The position numbers were made by a program, and so were the translations under genes. Positions 1 to 9,048 of a DNA stretch of 40,507 nucleotides are shown here, in pieces. The notes under the pieces are model-generated. The model was not told the origin of the DNA. It saw only the letters and a list, made by a program, of their open reading frames with translations, and did no database searches. Source of the DNA: Pseudomonadota bacterium (GTDB lineage Bacteria > Pseudomonadota > Gammaproteobacteria > Burkholderiales > Rhodocyclaceae). Location: contig JAJXVG010000003.1 of assembly GCA_021782315.1 (NCBI GenBank), forward strand, positions 16,267 to 56,773, written 5' to 3'. Every line of letters begins with the position of its first letter. Positions within the stretch are counted from its first letter, which is position 1.

Positions 1-723
1 CTCGGCCATGTACTCGAAGAAGTTGCGCAGGTTCATCGTGCGCGGCGGCACGATGCCCTTGTCGGCGCTCTTGAGACCATTGAAGAACGCCAGGGCGCCC
101 CAGGTGACGAACGCGACGACGACCAGGCTGATCACCGGATCGAGCCAGAACCAGCCGGTCAGCATCATCGTCACGCCGGACAGAACGACGCCGAGCGACA
201 CTGCCGCATCGGCTGCCATATGCAGATAGGCACCGCGAATGTTCAGGTCGCCGCGGCTTCCCCGCACGAACAGCCAGGCCGAAAGACTGTTGATGACAAC
301 CCCGATGGCCGCCACCACGGTGACCGTCAGCCCGGCCACTGCGGGCACCTGGAAAAACCGTTGGCAGGCCTCCCAGGCAATGGCACCGCAGGCGATCAGG
401 AGAAACGCGGCATTTCCCAAAGCGGCGAGAATGGATGAACTGCGCAGCCCGTAGGTGAAGCGTCCGCTCGGCGCCCGTTTGGCCAGGATGGCCGCCCCCC
501 AGGCCAGGACAAGCCCGAGCACATCGGAAAGATTGTGACCGGCATCGGCCATCAGGGCCGTGGAATTGGCCACGAAACCATAGGCGAACTCGACGACGAC
601 GAAAACCGTATTGAGCGCGATGGCCAACAGGAAAGCCCTGCCGTAATCCGTCGGAGGGGCGTGATGGTGTCCGCACCCTCCGGAAACCGGTAAATCGTGA
701 GAGTGAGCGTGGTCGTGCGCCAT
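1..723 (-). CDS. Cation diffusion facilitator (CDF) metal efflux transporter, His-rich N-terminus, DmeF/CzcD-like; C-terminus runs off window
   Basis: Reverse-strand reading from ATG at 723: MAHDHAHSHDLPVSGGCGHHHAPPTDYGRAFLLAIALNTVFVVVEFAYGFVANSTALMADAGHNLSDVLGL, typical CDF TM region with HNLSD motif. Open at left edge. Confidence 0.9.
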   Translation of the reverse strand, partial: MAHDHAHSHDLPVSGGCGHHHAPPTDYGRAFLLAIALNTVFVVVEFAYGFVANSTALMADAGHNLSDVLGLVLAWGAAILAKRAPSGRFTYGLRSSSILAALGNAAFLLIACGAIAWEACQRFFQVPAVAGLTVTVVAAIGVVINSLSAWLFVRGSRGDLNIRGAYLHMAADAAVSLGVVLSGVTMMLTGWFWLDPVISLVVVAFVTWGALAFFNGLKSADKGIVPPRTMNLRNFFEYMAE

Positions 724-736
724 AGAAGATCCGCCG

Positions 737-1006
737 TTATAGATACTTGGTGATTTCCTTGAACTCTCGGATCGTCTCCTTGGCCGTTTTCGGCCCTTCG
801 TGAACGGAGTTTTCAAGGCAATGGTCGATGTGGTCGTGCACCAGTTTTTTCTTGGCGTTGGTGATCGCCTTCTCGACAGCTTGCAGTTGCTGGGCGACGT
901 CCAGGCAGCCGCGCCCTTCCTCGAGCATGCCGACGATGCCCTTGAGGTGGCCCTGGGCACGTTTCAGGCGTTTCAAAATATCGTCGTGGGATATGTGTGA
1001 GCTCAT
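737..1006 (-). CDS. Metal-sensing transcriptional repressor, CsoR/RcnR/FrmR (DUF156) family
   Basis: MSSHISHDDILKRLKRAQGHLKGIVGMLEEGRGCLDVAQQLQAVEKAITNAKKKLVHDHIDHCLEN; family-typical RxxGQ(H)-like helix, Cys35-equivalent and HxxxC; directly upstream of the CDF gene. Start could be 1015. Confidence 0.88.
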   Translation of the reverse strand: MSSHISHDDILKRLKRAQGHLKGIVGMLEEGRGCLDVAQQLQAVEKAITNAKKKLVHDHIDHCLENSVHEGPKTAKETIREFKEITKYL

Positions 1007-1212
1007 CGAGCACATCCTATCCCCCCGGGGAGCATATTGCAAAGAAGCCTCTTCATCGCGCCCGCCTTTTCGAGATGAGGGCAGGACACCGCCAGCCCCC
1101 CACAAGCCGTCGACGCAGCGATGCGTGCCCCCGGAGCTGATTCTAGCCGCGGCAGGCCGTCATCTGCCTTGGTACGCAAGGTGGCTTCGGCAAGACTTTG
1201 CTTGCACCTTCA

Positions 1213-1246
1213 ACAATCGTTATGTAGCATAATAAATAACGATTGT
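1213..1246. promoter_or_regulatory. Perfect inverted repeat (11-bp arms, 12-bp spacer) upstream of porin; possible operator
   Basis: ACAATCGTTAT-GTAGCATAATAA-ATAACGATTGT in an AT-rich stretch of an otherwise GC-rich region. Confidence 0.5.
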
Positions 1247-1412
1247 AAAAATACGTAAAATAGCCTTGGCAAAAATAGCAAATACTTAATTTTCAATGCT
1301 TTAATTATAAAGCAGCAGGCCTCGCCCATGCCCTCCATATCCTGTTCAGGAATATAGCGATGCGCCTGTGGCCAGATTTCGTTGTAAATAACATTGTCAA
1401 AGGGATCGGAAA

Positions 1413-2696
1413 ATGAACCGGAAAATGGCTCGATATGCACTTAGCGCTGCAGCGATGACGACATCGATTGCGGCCCATTCGGGGAACAACATCGAATTGT
1501 ATGGCGTACTCGACGTTGGCATCGCCAACGTCGAGCATTCGTTGGGATTTGACCCATATCACCCGGTTGGCGTCATTCCCTATGCCAATGCGACCGGCAC
1601 CAGTTCCACCACGGGCATGTTCAACGGCGGCCTGTCCGACTCGCGCTGGGGCGTGCGCGGAAGCGAGAGTATCACCAACGACCTGAAAGCTTCATTTGTT
1701 CTCGAATCAGCCTTCAACGTCCCGAGCGGAAGGACCTCCAACGCTGCCGCCTCGATGGCGAACAACACCGCCAGAGGTCCGAACATGAGTGCGGATAGCG
1801 CAATATCCGGCCAGTTGTTCAGTCGCCAGTCCTGGGTCGGACTCGAGTCCAACTCCCTCGGACAGATATCTTTCGGCCGTCACCAAAGCTTCTTTTTGGA
1901 CAATATCGCGGAATTTGATCCGATGCTGGGATCCCAGATATTCTCGCCGATCGGATTCTCCGGCACCTATGGCGGCGGCGGCAATACCGAGGACAGTCGA
2001 GTGGATAACAGCATTCGATACAAGAACAGGTTCGGCAATTTCCGTATCGGCGCCCTGTATAAACTGGGCGGCATCGCAGGCAACACGGATGCGCAAAATG
2101 CGTTCCAATTCAATTCGGTCTATGAACTGGGTGATCTAGCCCTGGTAGCCGGCTACCAGAAATTCAACGATGCCTTCAGCGCAAGCAACGGGGCAAGCAT
2201 AGGCACCCTTAGCGTCACGGCAAACGACACCACGGCCTACATGCTCGGACTCAAGTACGGGATGGGTCCCGCAACGATCCGCCTTGGCTACGAAAGAGAG
2301 CAATTCACCAACCCTTCGAATCCTTCTGCGGACGCGATTACCAATTTGTTTGGCTTTCCGGTCAGCGGTTCGGTTAACGTCACCCCATTCAAATTGCAAA
2401 AGAATCTCGATGTTTATTGGGGCGGTTTGAATTATGACGTGACGGGCGCCTTGACATTGTCTGCCGCTTATTACCAAGTCAATCAGAATGACTACTCGGG
2501 AACCGGTTGCAGCACATCCTCTTCGAAATGCCAGGGAAAATCGAAGTTTTATTCGCTTTTGGCTGATTACAAATTTTCCAAGCGCACAGACATCTATGCA
2601 GGCGCCATGGACAATTCAGTCAGTGGCGGACTCGGTTTCGACTATGCCTACACGAGAAACCTGATCGTTGGCACGGGCCTGCGTCACAAATTCTGA
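1413..2696 (+). CDS. Gram-negative general porin (betaproteobacterial OmpC-like trimeric porin)
   Basis: Signal peptide, 'ELYGVLDVGIANVEHS', 'SRWGVRGSE', 'RQSWVGLESNSLGQISFGRH' and C-terminal '...TGLRHKF' (terminal Phe). Confidence 0.92.
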   Translation: MNRKMARYALSAAAMTTSIAAHSGNNIELYGVLDVGIANVEHSLGFDPYHPVGVIPYANATGTSSTTGMFNGGLSDSRWGVRGSESITNDLKASFVLESAFNVPSGRTSNAAASMANNTARGPNMSADSAISGQLFSRQSWVGLESNSLGQISFGRHQSFFLDNIAEFDPMLGSQIFSPIGFSGTYGGGGNTEDSRVDNSIRYKNRFGNFRIGALYKLGGIAGNTDAQNAFQFNSVYELGDLALVAGYQKFNDAFSASNGASIGTLSVTANDTTAYMLGLKYGMGPATIRLGYEREQFTNPSNPSADAITNLFGFPVSGSVNVTPFKLQKNLDVYWGGLNYDVTGALTLSAAYYQVNQNDYSGTGCSTSSSKCQGKSKFYSLLADYKFSKRTDIYAGAMDNSVSGGLGFDYAYTRNLIVGTGLRHKF

Positions 2697-2703
2697 GTCG
2701 GCC

Positions 2704-2730
2704 GAGCGGCCAAGCCCCCATTGGCCGCTC
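2704..2730. terminator. Hairpin between convergent porin and chemoreceptor genes
   Basis: GAGCGGCCAA-GCCCCCA-TTGGCCGCTC, 10-bp perfect stem; no T-tract, so intrinsic termination is uncertain. Confidence 0.4.
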
Positions 2731-2752
2731 CCTGGCGCCAGCCCCCTGCCGT

Positions 2753-5467
2753 TTAGAACGCCTCCCAGTCTCCCTTTTCGTCCACAAGAAGTGATTGGGA
2801 GACTTTCTTCTGCCAAGCCGTCGCCGGATGCGGCCTCGTCGGGCCGGATAATTTCGGCAACTCTCTTGATGCGCGCGATGGCGTATCGAGCGCAGCGTTT
2901 TCCACCAACTTGAAACTATCCACCGCTGCCACAAGGCTGCGTGCCTGCTCCTCCAGGCTTTCGGCCGCCGCCGCGGCCTCCTCGACCAAAGCCGCATTTT
3001 GCTGCGTGACTTCATCCATTTGGCTGACCGCCTGCGTAACCTGCTCGATACCTGAACTCTGCTCCCGGCTGGCACCGGCAATATCGGTCACCAATGCAGC
3101 CACCTTCTGAAATGACGCGACAACGTCACTCATCGTACGGCCGGCCTCCTGCACCAATTTCCCACCGCCATCCACCTTGCTGACCGACTCGGCAATCAGC
3201 ACCTTGATTTCCTTGGCGGCTGCTGCGCTGCGCTGAGCCAGATTGCGAACTTCGGTTGCGACGACGGCAAATCCACGCCCCTGTTCGCCCGCCCGCGCCG
3301 CTTCCACCGCGGCGTTCAGCGCCAGAATGTTGGTCTGGAAGGCGATACTGTCGATGACACCTATGATGTCGGCGATCCTGCTCGAACTGCTCTGGATATC
3401 ACCCATGGTCGACACGACCCGCTCGACCATGGCGCCGCCACGCGTCGCCAGTTCGTTGGAAGCACGCGCCAACTCATTGGCGTATCGTGCGTTCTCGGCA
3501 TTCTGCTTGACCGTCGCGTTCAACTCCTCCATCGAACTCGCCGTTTCCTCCAGGCTGCTTGCCTGCTCTTCAGTGCGGCTCGACAAGTCCTGATTACCCG
3601 CAGCAATTTCCTTGGAGGCCGTGTTGATCGCTTCGGCCGCCTCCTTGATTTGTGTGACGACCTCCCGTAAGCGCTCCACGGTAGCATTGGCATCGTCCTT
3701 CAGACGACCAAGTATGCCCTCGTAGTTACTGTCGATGGTGCGCGTCAGATCGCCGCGAGCGACGAGATTAAGCACGTCCGAGGTGGCATTTAGCGCTTCT
3801 TGCGTATTGTTTAGCAGGATATTGATGCCTTGGCCAAGGTTGGCAAAGAAACCTTCCTTGTCGCGCGTGTCTATACGCGCACCGAATTCACCTTTGGCGG
3901 CCGCATCGACAATCTGCTCCACCTCTTGCTCGACACGAACCTCGGCGGTACGGTCCAGCCATTCGGCCACCGACCCCAGACGCTCCCCTTGCGCGTTGAT
4001 CACGGGGTTGGCCGTGACTGTCATGTGCCTGTCCCCAACGATCAGCTTGGCCGTATAAGGGCTGGTGAACGTGTCGAGCAACTTGGCCTGATGGGCGGGG
4101 ACCTTGTGGAAGCTGTCGATATTGACGCCGACCAGACGGTCTGCATCGAATTTGGGTAACTGTCGGCGGATTCCCTCTTCGGCCCCCTTGAGGATGCGCT
4201 GCACCGATTTGTTGGTGTAGATAATATTGCGCTCGGCATCGGCGATCATGACGCCCGTGCTCACGTTGTCCAGGGCAATGCGAATGCGCAGATTGGCATT
4301 TGCCGTGACACGTTCGTTGTCGATACGGTCCCGCAATTGCTCCTGCATGGTCTTCATGTCGGCCAGCAGGCTATGCCTATCCCCCGGGCGCAAATGGATT
4401 TCGTTGTCGAGTTTGCCCTCGGCAATGGCACGCGCCACCTGTACCGCCTTTTCGGGCTCCCCACCCAACTGACCGAGAATGCCTCGGATCAATTTAAAGG
4501 CGGCAAACACGGTTAGGATGATGGCAAGCACCGCAAACGTCGTATAAATGATCACCAATCGGCGCGCTTCACCAAGCAAGCCCTCGGCGGCGCCTGTCAG
4601 GTCATCCGCAAGACGGTTCTCGACATCCTTGAGGAGGTCGATTCTTTCCGTCGATTTGGCAAACCAGTACTTGGCATCCATCCCCAAGGAAGGCTCGTAC
4701 ATCTTCTCCAGCGCGAGTTTCTTGATTTTCTGCACCTCGTCAACGGCAGGCCCGGACACTTTGTTCTTGAAAAAAGCGAGCTGATCGGGACTGGCGTAGA
4801 CCTGGAATACTTTGAGCCAGAGATCCTGAGCCGAAGCGACCGAAAGGAAGCGTATCAACATTTCTGGCGCGAACCTGTCGGCGCCCAGTACGTTCGACAA
4901 GGTCGCCCGCTCGATACCGGCCGATTCTTTGCCCTGGAGCAGACTGCTATAGGCGGAAGCAAGACGGGTAATACCCGCATCATGGGAGAGTGATGCGGTC
5001 TGACCGACGACAGCCAACAAGCTGCCGATGGTGCTCGTATAATAGGCGATGGCGTCCGGGCCGCTAATGGCAAGTCCGCTTACCGCCTGCCGCTTGGCCG
5101 CCAGGTCGCTCATCCGCCCGACCGCCGTTGCCAGATTGTCTTGCAGGCCACCACCGTAGGCTGCTGCATTGAAGCCGACGAGTTGCCGCTCCAGTTCCAT
5201 CCTGCGCCTATCCACTTCTGCGCGCTGCTTTGGCAGCTCTGCTGCGAAATTAGCCCCTTTGCTGCCGATAAAGCCGGCACTCATGCCGCGTTCCTTTTGC
5301 ATCTCGTGGACTAGCGCACCGATCCCCGCCGATGTCGTCGTCAACTCGGCCAGCGAGCTCATTTCCTTCATCTGGCCGACCTTCTCGACGCTTGCACGCG
5401 CAGCGAAGAGAAGCAGACCCAACAAGGGGATCAGTACCAGCATGAGAAGTTTGTTCTTGAGGCCCAT
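2753..5467 (-). CDS. Methyl-accepting chemotaxis protein with periplasmic NIT (nitrate/nitrite-sensing-like) domain, HAMP, PAS, additional HAMP-like segments and MCP signalling domain
   Basis: MGLKNKLLMLVLIPLLGLLLFAARAS...; 'HEMQKERGMSAGFIGSKG' NIT motif; 'IAFQTNILALNAAVEAARAGEQGRGFAVVATEVRNLAQRSAAAAKEI' MCP hairpin. Confidence 0.92.
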   Translation of the reverse strand: MGLKNKLLMLVLIPLLGLLLFAARASVEKVGQMKEMSSLAELTTTSAGIGALVHEMQKERGMSAGFIGSKGANFAAELPKQRAEVDRRRMELERQLVGFNAAAYGGGLQDNLATAVGRMSDLAAKRQAVSGLAISGPDAIAYYTSTIGSLLAVVGQTASLSHDAGITRLASAYSSLLQGKESAGIERATLSNVLGADRFAPEMLIRFLSVASAQDLWLKVFQVYASPDQLAFFKNKVSGPAVDEVQKIKKLALEKMYEPSLGMDAKYWFAKSTERIDLLKDVENRLADDLTGAAEGLLGEARRLVIIYTTFAVLAIILTVFAAFKLIRGILGQLGGEPEKAVQVARAIAEGKLDNEIHLRPGDRHSLLADMKTMQEQLRDRIDNERVTANANLRIRIALDNVSTGVMIADAERNIIYTNKSVQRILKGAEEGIRRQLPKFDADRLVGVNIDSFHKVPAHQAKLLDTFTSPYTAKLIVGDRHMTVTANPVINAQGERLGSVAEWLDRTAEVRVEQEVEQIVDAAAKGEFGARIDTRDKEGFFANLGQGINILLNNTQEALNATSDVLNLVARGDLTRTIDSNYEGILGRLKDDANATVERLREVVTQIKEAAEAINTASKEIAAGNQDLSSRTEEQASSLEETASSMEELNATVKQNAENARYANELARASNELATRGGAMVERVVSTMGDIQSSSSRIADIIGVIDSIAFQTNILALNAAVEAARAGEQGRGFAVVATEVRNLAQRSAAAAKEIKVLIAESVSKVDGGGKLVQEAGRTMSDVVASFQKVAALVTDIAGASREQSSGIEQVTQAVSQMDEVTQQNAALVEEAAAAAESLEEQARSLVAAVDSFKLVENAALDTPSRASRELPKLSGPTRPHPATAWQKKVSQSLLVDEKGDWEAF

Positions 5468-5599
5468 TTTTTTCTCCAGCCACAACCGCTATCGTTTTTC
5501 AAAGAATTTACCGCCGTCGCATTTCACAAAAATTCAGCAGCGCACGGCACTTCGTCAATTATTGCATTTTTCGAAAATGGCACCAGCTTTTCACTGGCC

Positions 5600-6003
5600 T
5601 GGCAATCGGTTTGAACAGCCTCGCAGCGCGCGTCAAGGTAGTTGTCGCCTCGGTCCTGCAAGCAACGCCTGAGTACATAGGCGTTGTCATCGCTGACCCG
5701 CGGGCGCCAGTACGAAGGTTTGGCCCCCAGCCAGTTGAGCATCGCCAGCACTGTCGTGGCTTTCAAGGTCGAGCCGTTTCACCCTGCAGTACCTGCTTGA
5801 CGACCGAAGCGGCAATGCCCTCGGCCAATATCATCCGGCGTACCAGATGGACGGAACGGTCGGCGTGATCACTTTCGTGCGCCTCCCTGCCGACGATCTT
5901 GCGGCTATAGAGTTCGAGAATCAGGTAAAGGGGGAAGCAGCAGCCCATCACCTGCGCCGGCAGCCAGTTCTGTCTCTTCGCTGTCGAACGACCAAGGAAA
6001 TTG
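5600..6003 (-). pseudogene. Remnant of IS3-family transposase (OrfB integrase core), fragmented
   Basis: Two frames carry 'YLILELYSRKIVGREAHESDHADRSVHLVRRMILAEGIA' and 'ATTVLAMLNWLGAKPSYWRPRVSDDNAY', recognisable rve/IS3 OrfB segments; the expected HSDNGSPMKG segment is disrupted and the C-terminus is lost. Confidence 0.75.
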
Positions 6004-6058
6004 ATTTTTATCCACGGGCAACCATACTGATCACTATGGATAAAGAGGAAATTGCCTG

Positions 6059-6349
6059 ATGATTACCCAAACAAGTACCGTGACCTTCCGGCAGAATCTT
6101 GGCGAGATGTTGAATCGGGTGCAGTACCGCCACGACAGCGTGGTGATCAACAAGGATGGCAAGCCGGTGGCCGCATTGGTCGATGCTCGCCTGTTTGAAC
6201 GGATTCGCCGGATGCAGGGACGGTTTGATGCCCTGTGCCTGCGCATCGAGGGCGTCTTTGCCGGTATCCCTGAGGCGGATGGTCTGGCCGAAATAGGGGC
6301 GGCTGTCGCGCTGGAGCGTAGCGAACATCGCGCATCAACTTCGCGCTGA
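6059..6349 (+). CDS. Type II antitoxin, Phd/YefM family
   Basis: MITQTSTVTFRQNLGEMLNRVQYRHDSVVINKDGKPVAALVDARLFERI; immediately followed by PIN toxin. Confidence 0.82.
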   Translation: MITQTSTVTFRQNLGEMLNRVQYRHDSVVINKDGKPVAALVDARLFERIRRMQGRFDALCLRIEGVFAGIPEADGLAEIGAAVALERSEHRASTSR

Positions 6350-6351
6350 CC

Positions 6352-6786
6352 GTGACCAACACATTACGCGTCGTGCCGGACAGGAACGCGCTGCTCTCCG
6401 GCATCGCGTATCCCGGCAGCATTTCCGGCAAGATCATGGCCGCTTGGTGGCACGGCTCCGTCGAGGTGCTGCTGTCGTCGTTCATTCTTGATGAATTGCG
6501 CCGCGTGCTGCCGCGACTGGCTAATCTGCACAATTTGTCAGCGGCCGAGATCGACGATCTGGTAGATATCCTGGCCATCCAGGCTGAGATCATTGATCCA
6601 CTGCCGGTCGATGATGCCGAACTGCGTGACGCGAATGATCAGCCGGTGTTGGGCACACTGCTGGCAGCCAGTAACCTGGAAGGTGCCGGCTATCCGCTTA
6701 CCGGCGACAAGGACTTGCTCGCCCTGGCCGAGCGCTACCCGATTGTGACGCCGGCACAGTTTTGGGCGATGCACGGCGGATTGTAG
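6352..6786 (+). CDS. PIN-domain putative toxin (COG1569-like)
   Basis: GTG start; 'RVVPDRNALLSGI..', 'FILDELRRVLPR', 'PLTGDKDLLALAERYPIVTPAQFWA' PIN acidic residues. Confidence 0.8.
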   Translation: MTNTLRVVPDRNALLSGIAYPGSISGKIMAAWWHGSVEVLLSSFILDELRRVLPRLANLHNLSAAEIDDLVDILAIQAEIIDPLPVDDAELRDANDQPVLGTLLAASNLEGAGYPLTGDKDLLALAERYPIVTPAQFWAMHGGL

Positions 6787-6907
6787 GGCTGTCTCATACC
6801 AAATCCGTTGCCGGTCCGGGTTTTGTGCTGCATCGCGTAGCGTCAATCGGCAATATCTCGGTCGCGATTTTCCACGAATCTCCATAAGCCCTTGTAAACG
6901 TAAAAAG

Positions 6908-6936
6908 TTGGCGTAGACGCGCGGTCTGTGTATAAT
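6908..6936 (+). promoter_or_regulatory. Sigma70-type promoter for tRNA-Lys operon
   Basis: TTGGCG (6908-6913) - 17 nt - TATAAT (6931-6936), 16 nt before tRNA 5' end. Confidence 0.65.
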
Positions 6937-6952
6937 TCGGCCTCCCTAAGGC

Positions 6953-7028
6953 GGGTCGGTAGCTCAGTCGGTAGAGCAGCGGACTTTTAATCCGTTGGTC
7001 CCGAGTTCGAATCTCGGCCGACCCACCA
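6953..7028 (+). tRNA. tRNA-Lys (anticodon TTT)
   Basis: GGGTCGGTAGCTCAG...GGACTTTTAATCC...GGTTCGAATC-type T-arm, encoded CCA; acceptor GGGTCGG/CCGACCC. Confidence 0.96.
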
Positions 7029-7044
7029 GCCTTTTTGGAAATGT

Positions 7045-7120
7045 GGGGCGCTAGCTCAGTTGGTAGAGCAGCGGACTCTTAATCCGTAGGTCGACAGTTC
7101 GAATCTGTCGCGCCCCACCA
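7045..7120 (+). tRNA. tRNA-Lys (anticodon CTT)
   Basis: GGGGCGCTAGCTCAG...GGACTCTTAATCC...GTTCGAATC..., acceptor GGGGCGC/GCGCCCC, encoded CCA. Confidence 0.95.
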
Positions 7121-7137
7121 AAAAATTCAGGCACTTA

Positions 7138-7168
7138 GCCTCGGTTGCCTGCCGAGGCTTTTTGTTTT
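7138..7168 (+). terminator. Intrinsic terminator of tRNA-Lys operon
   Basis: GCCTCGG-TTGCCTG-CCGAGGC followed by TTTTTGTTTT. Confidence 0.88.
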
Positions 7169-7363
7169 ATATGCTTCATGCAGGCGCTGTGTAGGTTTTT
7201 CCGGTCAATCCGGGGCAAAGGCTTGCGGACGAGGAATGGAGCAGTCGGCAACTCATCTGGCTCATCACCTTCGCAGACTCAAGCCCCTCGCAACACAATA
7301 TCTCGAATCAGAAGACCATAACGAAAACAGCGCCCGGACTGCGACCGGAACACAGCCTCAACT

Positions 7364-7403
7364 CAAGCAAGAAGGCCAATCGTTCGATTGGCCTTCTTGC
7401 TTG
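7364..7403 (-). terminator. Long hairpin, likely terminator of the proQ-like gene
   Basis: CAAGCAAGAAGGCCAATCG-TT-CGATTGGCCTTCTTGCTTG, perfect 19-bp arms, just 3' of the minus-strand ProQ ORF. Confidence 0.65.
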
Positions 7404-7423
7404 TCCTGCACCGCATTATTCGC

Positions 7424-7855
7424 TTATTTGCGTCCGAATTTCTCGGCAAGCTGATTGAGTTTTTCCACTCGACGCTGTTCGGCCTTGGCTTCAGCCTCGG
7501 CCGCCTTGCGCTGCTCGGCCTGTTTCCTGAAACGCTCGCGCAGTTGCTCCGAGGCGTGCTGGCGATTTTCGTCGGTGACCTCGTCGGCTGGCGTACCGTC
7601 GAGATTGAGACGCACCGTGCCCTTTTCCATTTCCTTCAGGTAACGGGTCGAAATGGTGTGACTGCGCATGGCGAGACGCAGGGATTTTTTGCTCAACTCC
7701 GGCAACAGGGCAAATACCTGCTTGTCGATGCCGATTGCCAGCGGGCTGAAGTTGCGGAAGACATCAAATCGTACCTGCAAATCCTTGAGCAGGGCCCGGG
7801 TATCGGTTGGCTTGTCGGTAGTTGCTTCGGGGGTCGCTTCGGTGGTCGTCATCAT
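7424..7855 (-). CDS. proQ: ProQ/FinO-domain RNA chaperone
   Basis: 'ALLKDLQVRFDVFRNFSPLAIGIDKQVFALLPELSKKSLRLAMRSHTISTRYLKEMEKGTVRLNLDGTPADEVTDENRQHA' ProQ/FINO core with basic/Ala-rich tail. Confidence 0.88.
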   Translation of the reverse strand: MMTTTEATPEATTDKPTDTRALLKDLQVRFDVFRNFSPLAIGIDKQVFALLPELSKKSLRLAMRSHTISTRYLKEMEKGTVRLNLDGTPADEVTDENRQHASEQLRERFRKQAEQRKAAEAEAKAEQRRVEKLNQLAEKFGRK

Positions 7856-7921
7856 GGAACATGTATCTAGTCGAGTCGCGAAGGTTAGCACGAAGGGGCC
7901 GCCGCAGGCTCGAATCGGCAA

Positions 7922-8797
7922 TCAGACACCGTTACTGCGAAACCAGGCGAGCATGCGCCGCCAGCCGTCCTCGGCCTCTTCCCGGCGATAGCTCGGTCGA
8001 TAATCGGCGTGGAAAGCATGGGGCGCATTGGGGTAGACATGAATTTCAGACGCCCGAGCCGCAGCACTTCCCTGCGTCAGACGTTTTTTCATTTCTTCAA
8101 CCGTCGTCAGCGGAATACCGGTATCCAGGCCACCGTAGAGTCCGAGGACCGGCGCTTTCAATTCGCCGACCAGTTCGGCCGGATGCGTCGGGTTCAAGGC
8201 GCTGGCGGTACCGACCAGTTTGCCGTACCAGGCGACCCCGGCCTTTACGGCAGGGTTGTGGGCACTGTACAGCCAGGCGATACGACCGCCCCAGCAAAAT
8301 CCCGTAATGGCCAGTCGACTGGTGTCCGCGCCCTGGGCGGCGGCCCACTTCACACATGCATCAAGATCGCCGATCACTTGGGCGTCCGGTGTCTTGTTGG
8401 TGATTTTTTCGAGGATCTCCGGAATGCCTTCGATCAGACGAGGATCGCCTTGGCGCGCGAACAATTCGGGAGCTATGGCGCAGTACCCCAATTTGGCCAG
8501 GCGCCGGCAAACGTCTCGAATGTACTCGTGGACGGCAAAAATCTCCGAAACGACCAGGACCACCGGCGGCTTGGTCAAACCTCCGGGCACCGCCCGATAG
8601 GCTTGCATTTCGCCGTCATCGACCGGCACGCCGACCAAGCCGGCCAAGATGCCGGTTTCATCCGTCCTGATGGCGGTCTGCGCCATCACGGGTTGGGTGG
8701 CCAGCGCGAATCCGGCCCCCAGGGTGGTGGCAATAAAACTTCGGCGATCAAAGGACTGGGCGGGGAAGAGGCTGTCGAGTTCGGGCTCTGTTTTCAT
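7922..8797 (-). CDS. Dienelactone hydrolase family protein with Tat-type signal
   Basis: 'FDRRSFIATTLGAGFALATQPVMAQ' twin-Arg signal; 'GFCWGGRIAWLYSAHNPAVKAGVAWYGKL' DLH nucleophile elbow; 'VYPNAPHAFHADYRPSYR'. Confidence 0.93.
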   Translation of the reverse strand: MKTEPELDSLFPAQSFDRRSFIATTLGAGFALATQPVMAQTAIRTDETGILAGLVGVPVDDGEMQAYRAVPGGLTKPPVVLVVSEIFAVHEYIRDVCRRLAKLGYCAIAPELFARQGDPRLIEGIPEILEKITNKTPDAQVIGDLDACVKWAAAQGADTSRLAITGFCWGGRIAWLYSAHNPAVKAGVAWYGKLVGTASALNPTHPAELVGELKAPVLGLYGGLDTGIPLTTVEEMKKRLTQGSAAARASEIHVYPNAPHAFHADYRPSYRREEAEDGWRRMLAWFRSNGV

Positions 8798-9048
8798 GGC
8801 TGTCTCCTGGGTGGACTCAGGGCGAATATATAGCCATATCAGCCGCGAAAGCTAGCTGTCTCTACCGCAAGACTCTCCCGACAAGCAAAAGAAGAGGACA
8901 CGGCCGCCTTATTTCCGCCCCCTGTCCGAGCGACTTTACCTGGCAAGAAGGACGGGCTTGTGTCACAGTCTCGCAAGCTGACTTCGGTATCGCCCGACCC
9001 TGCTCCCATATCGATTCTGCTTCTTGGTTTCCATTGACGGAGAACAAC

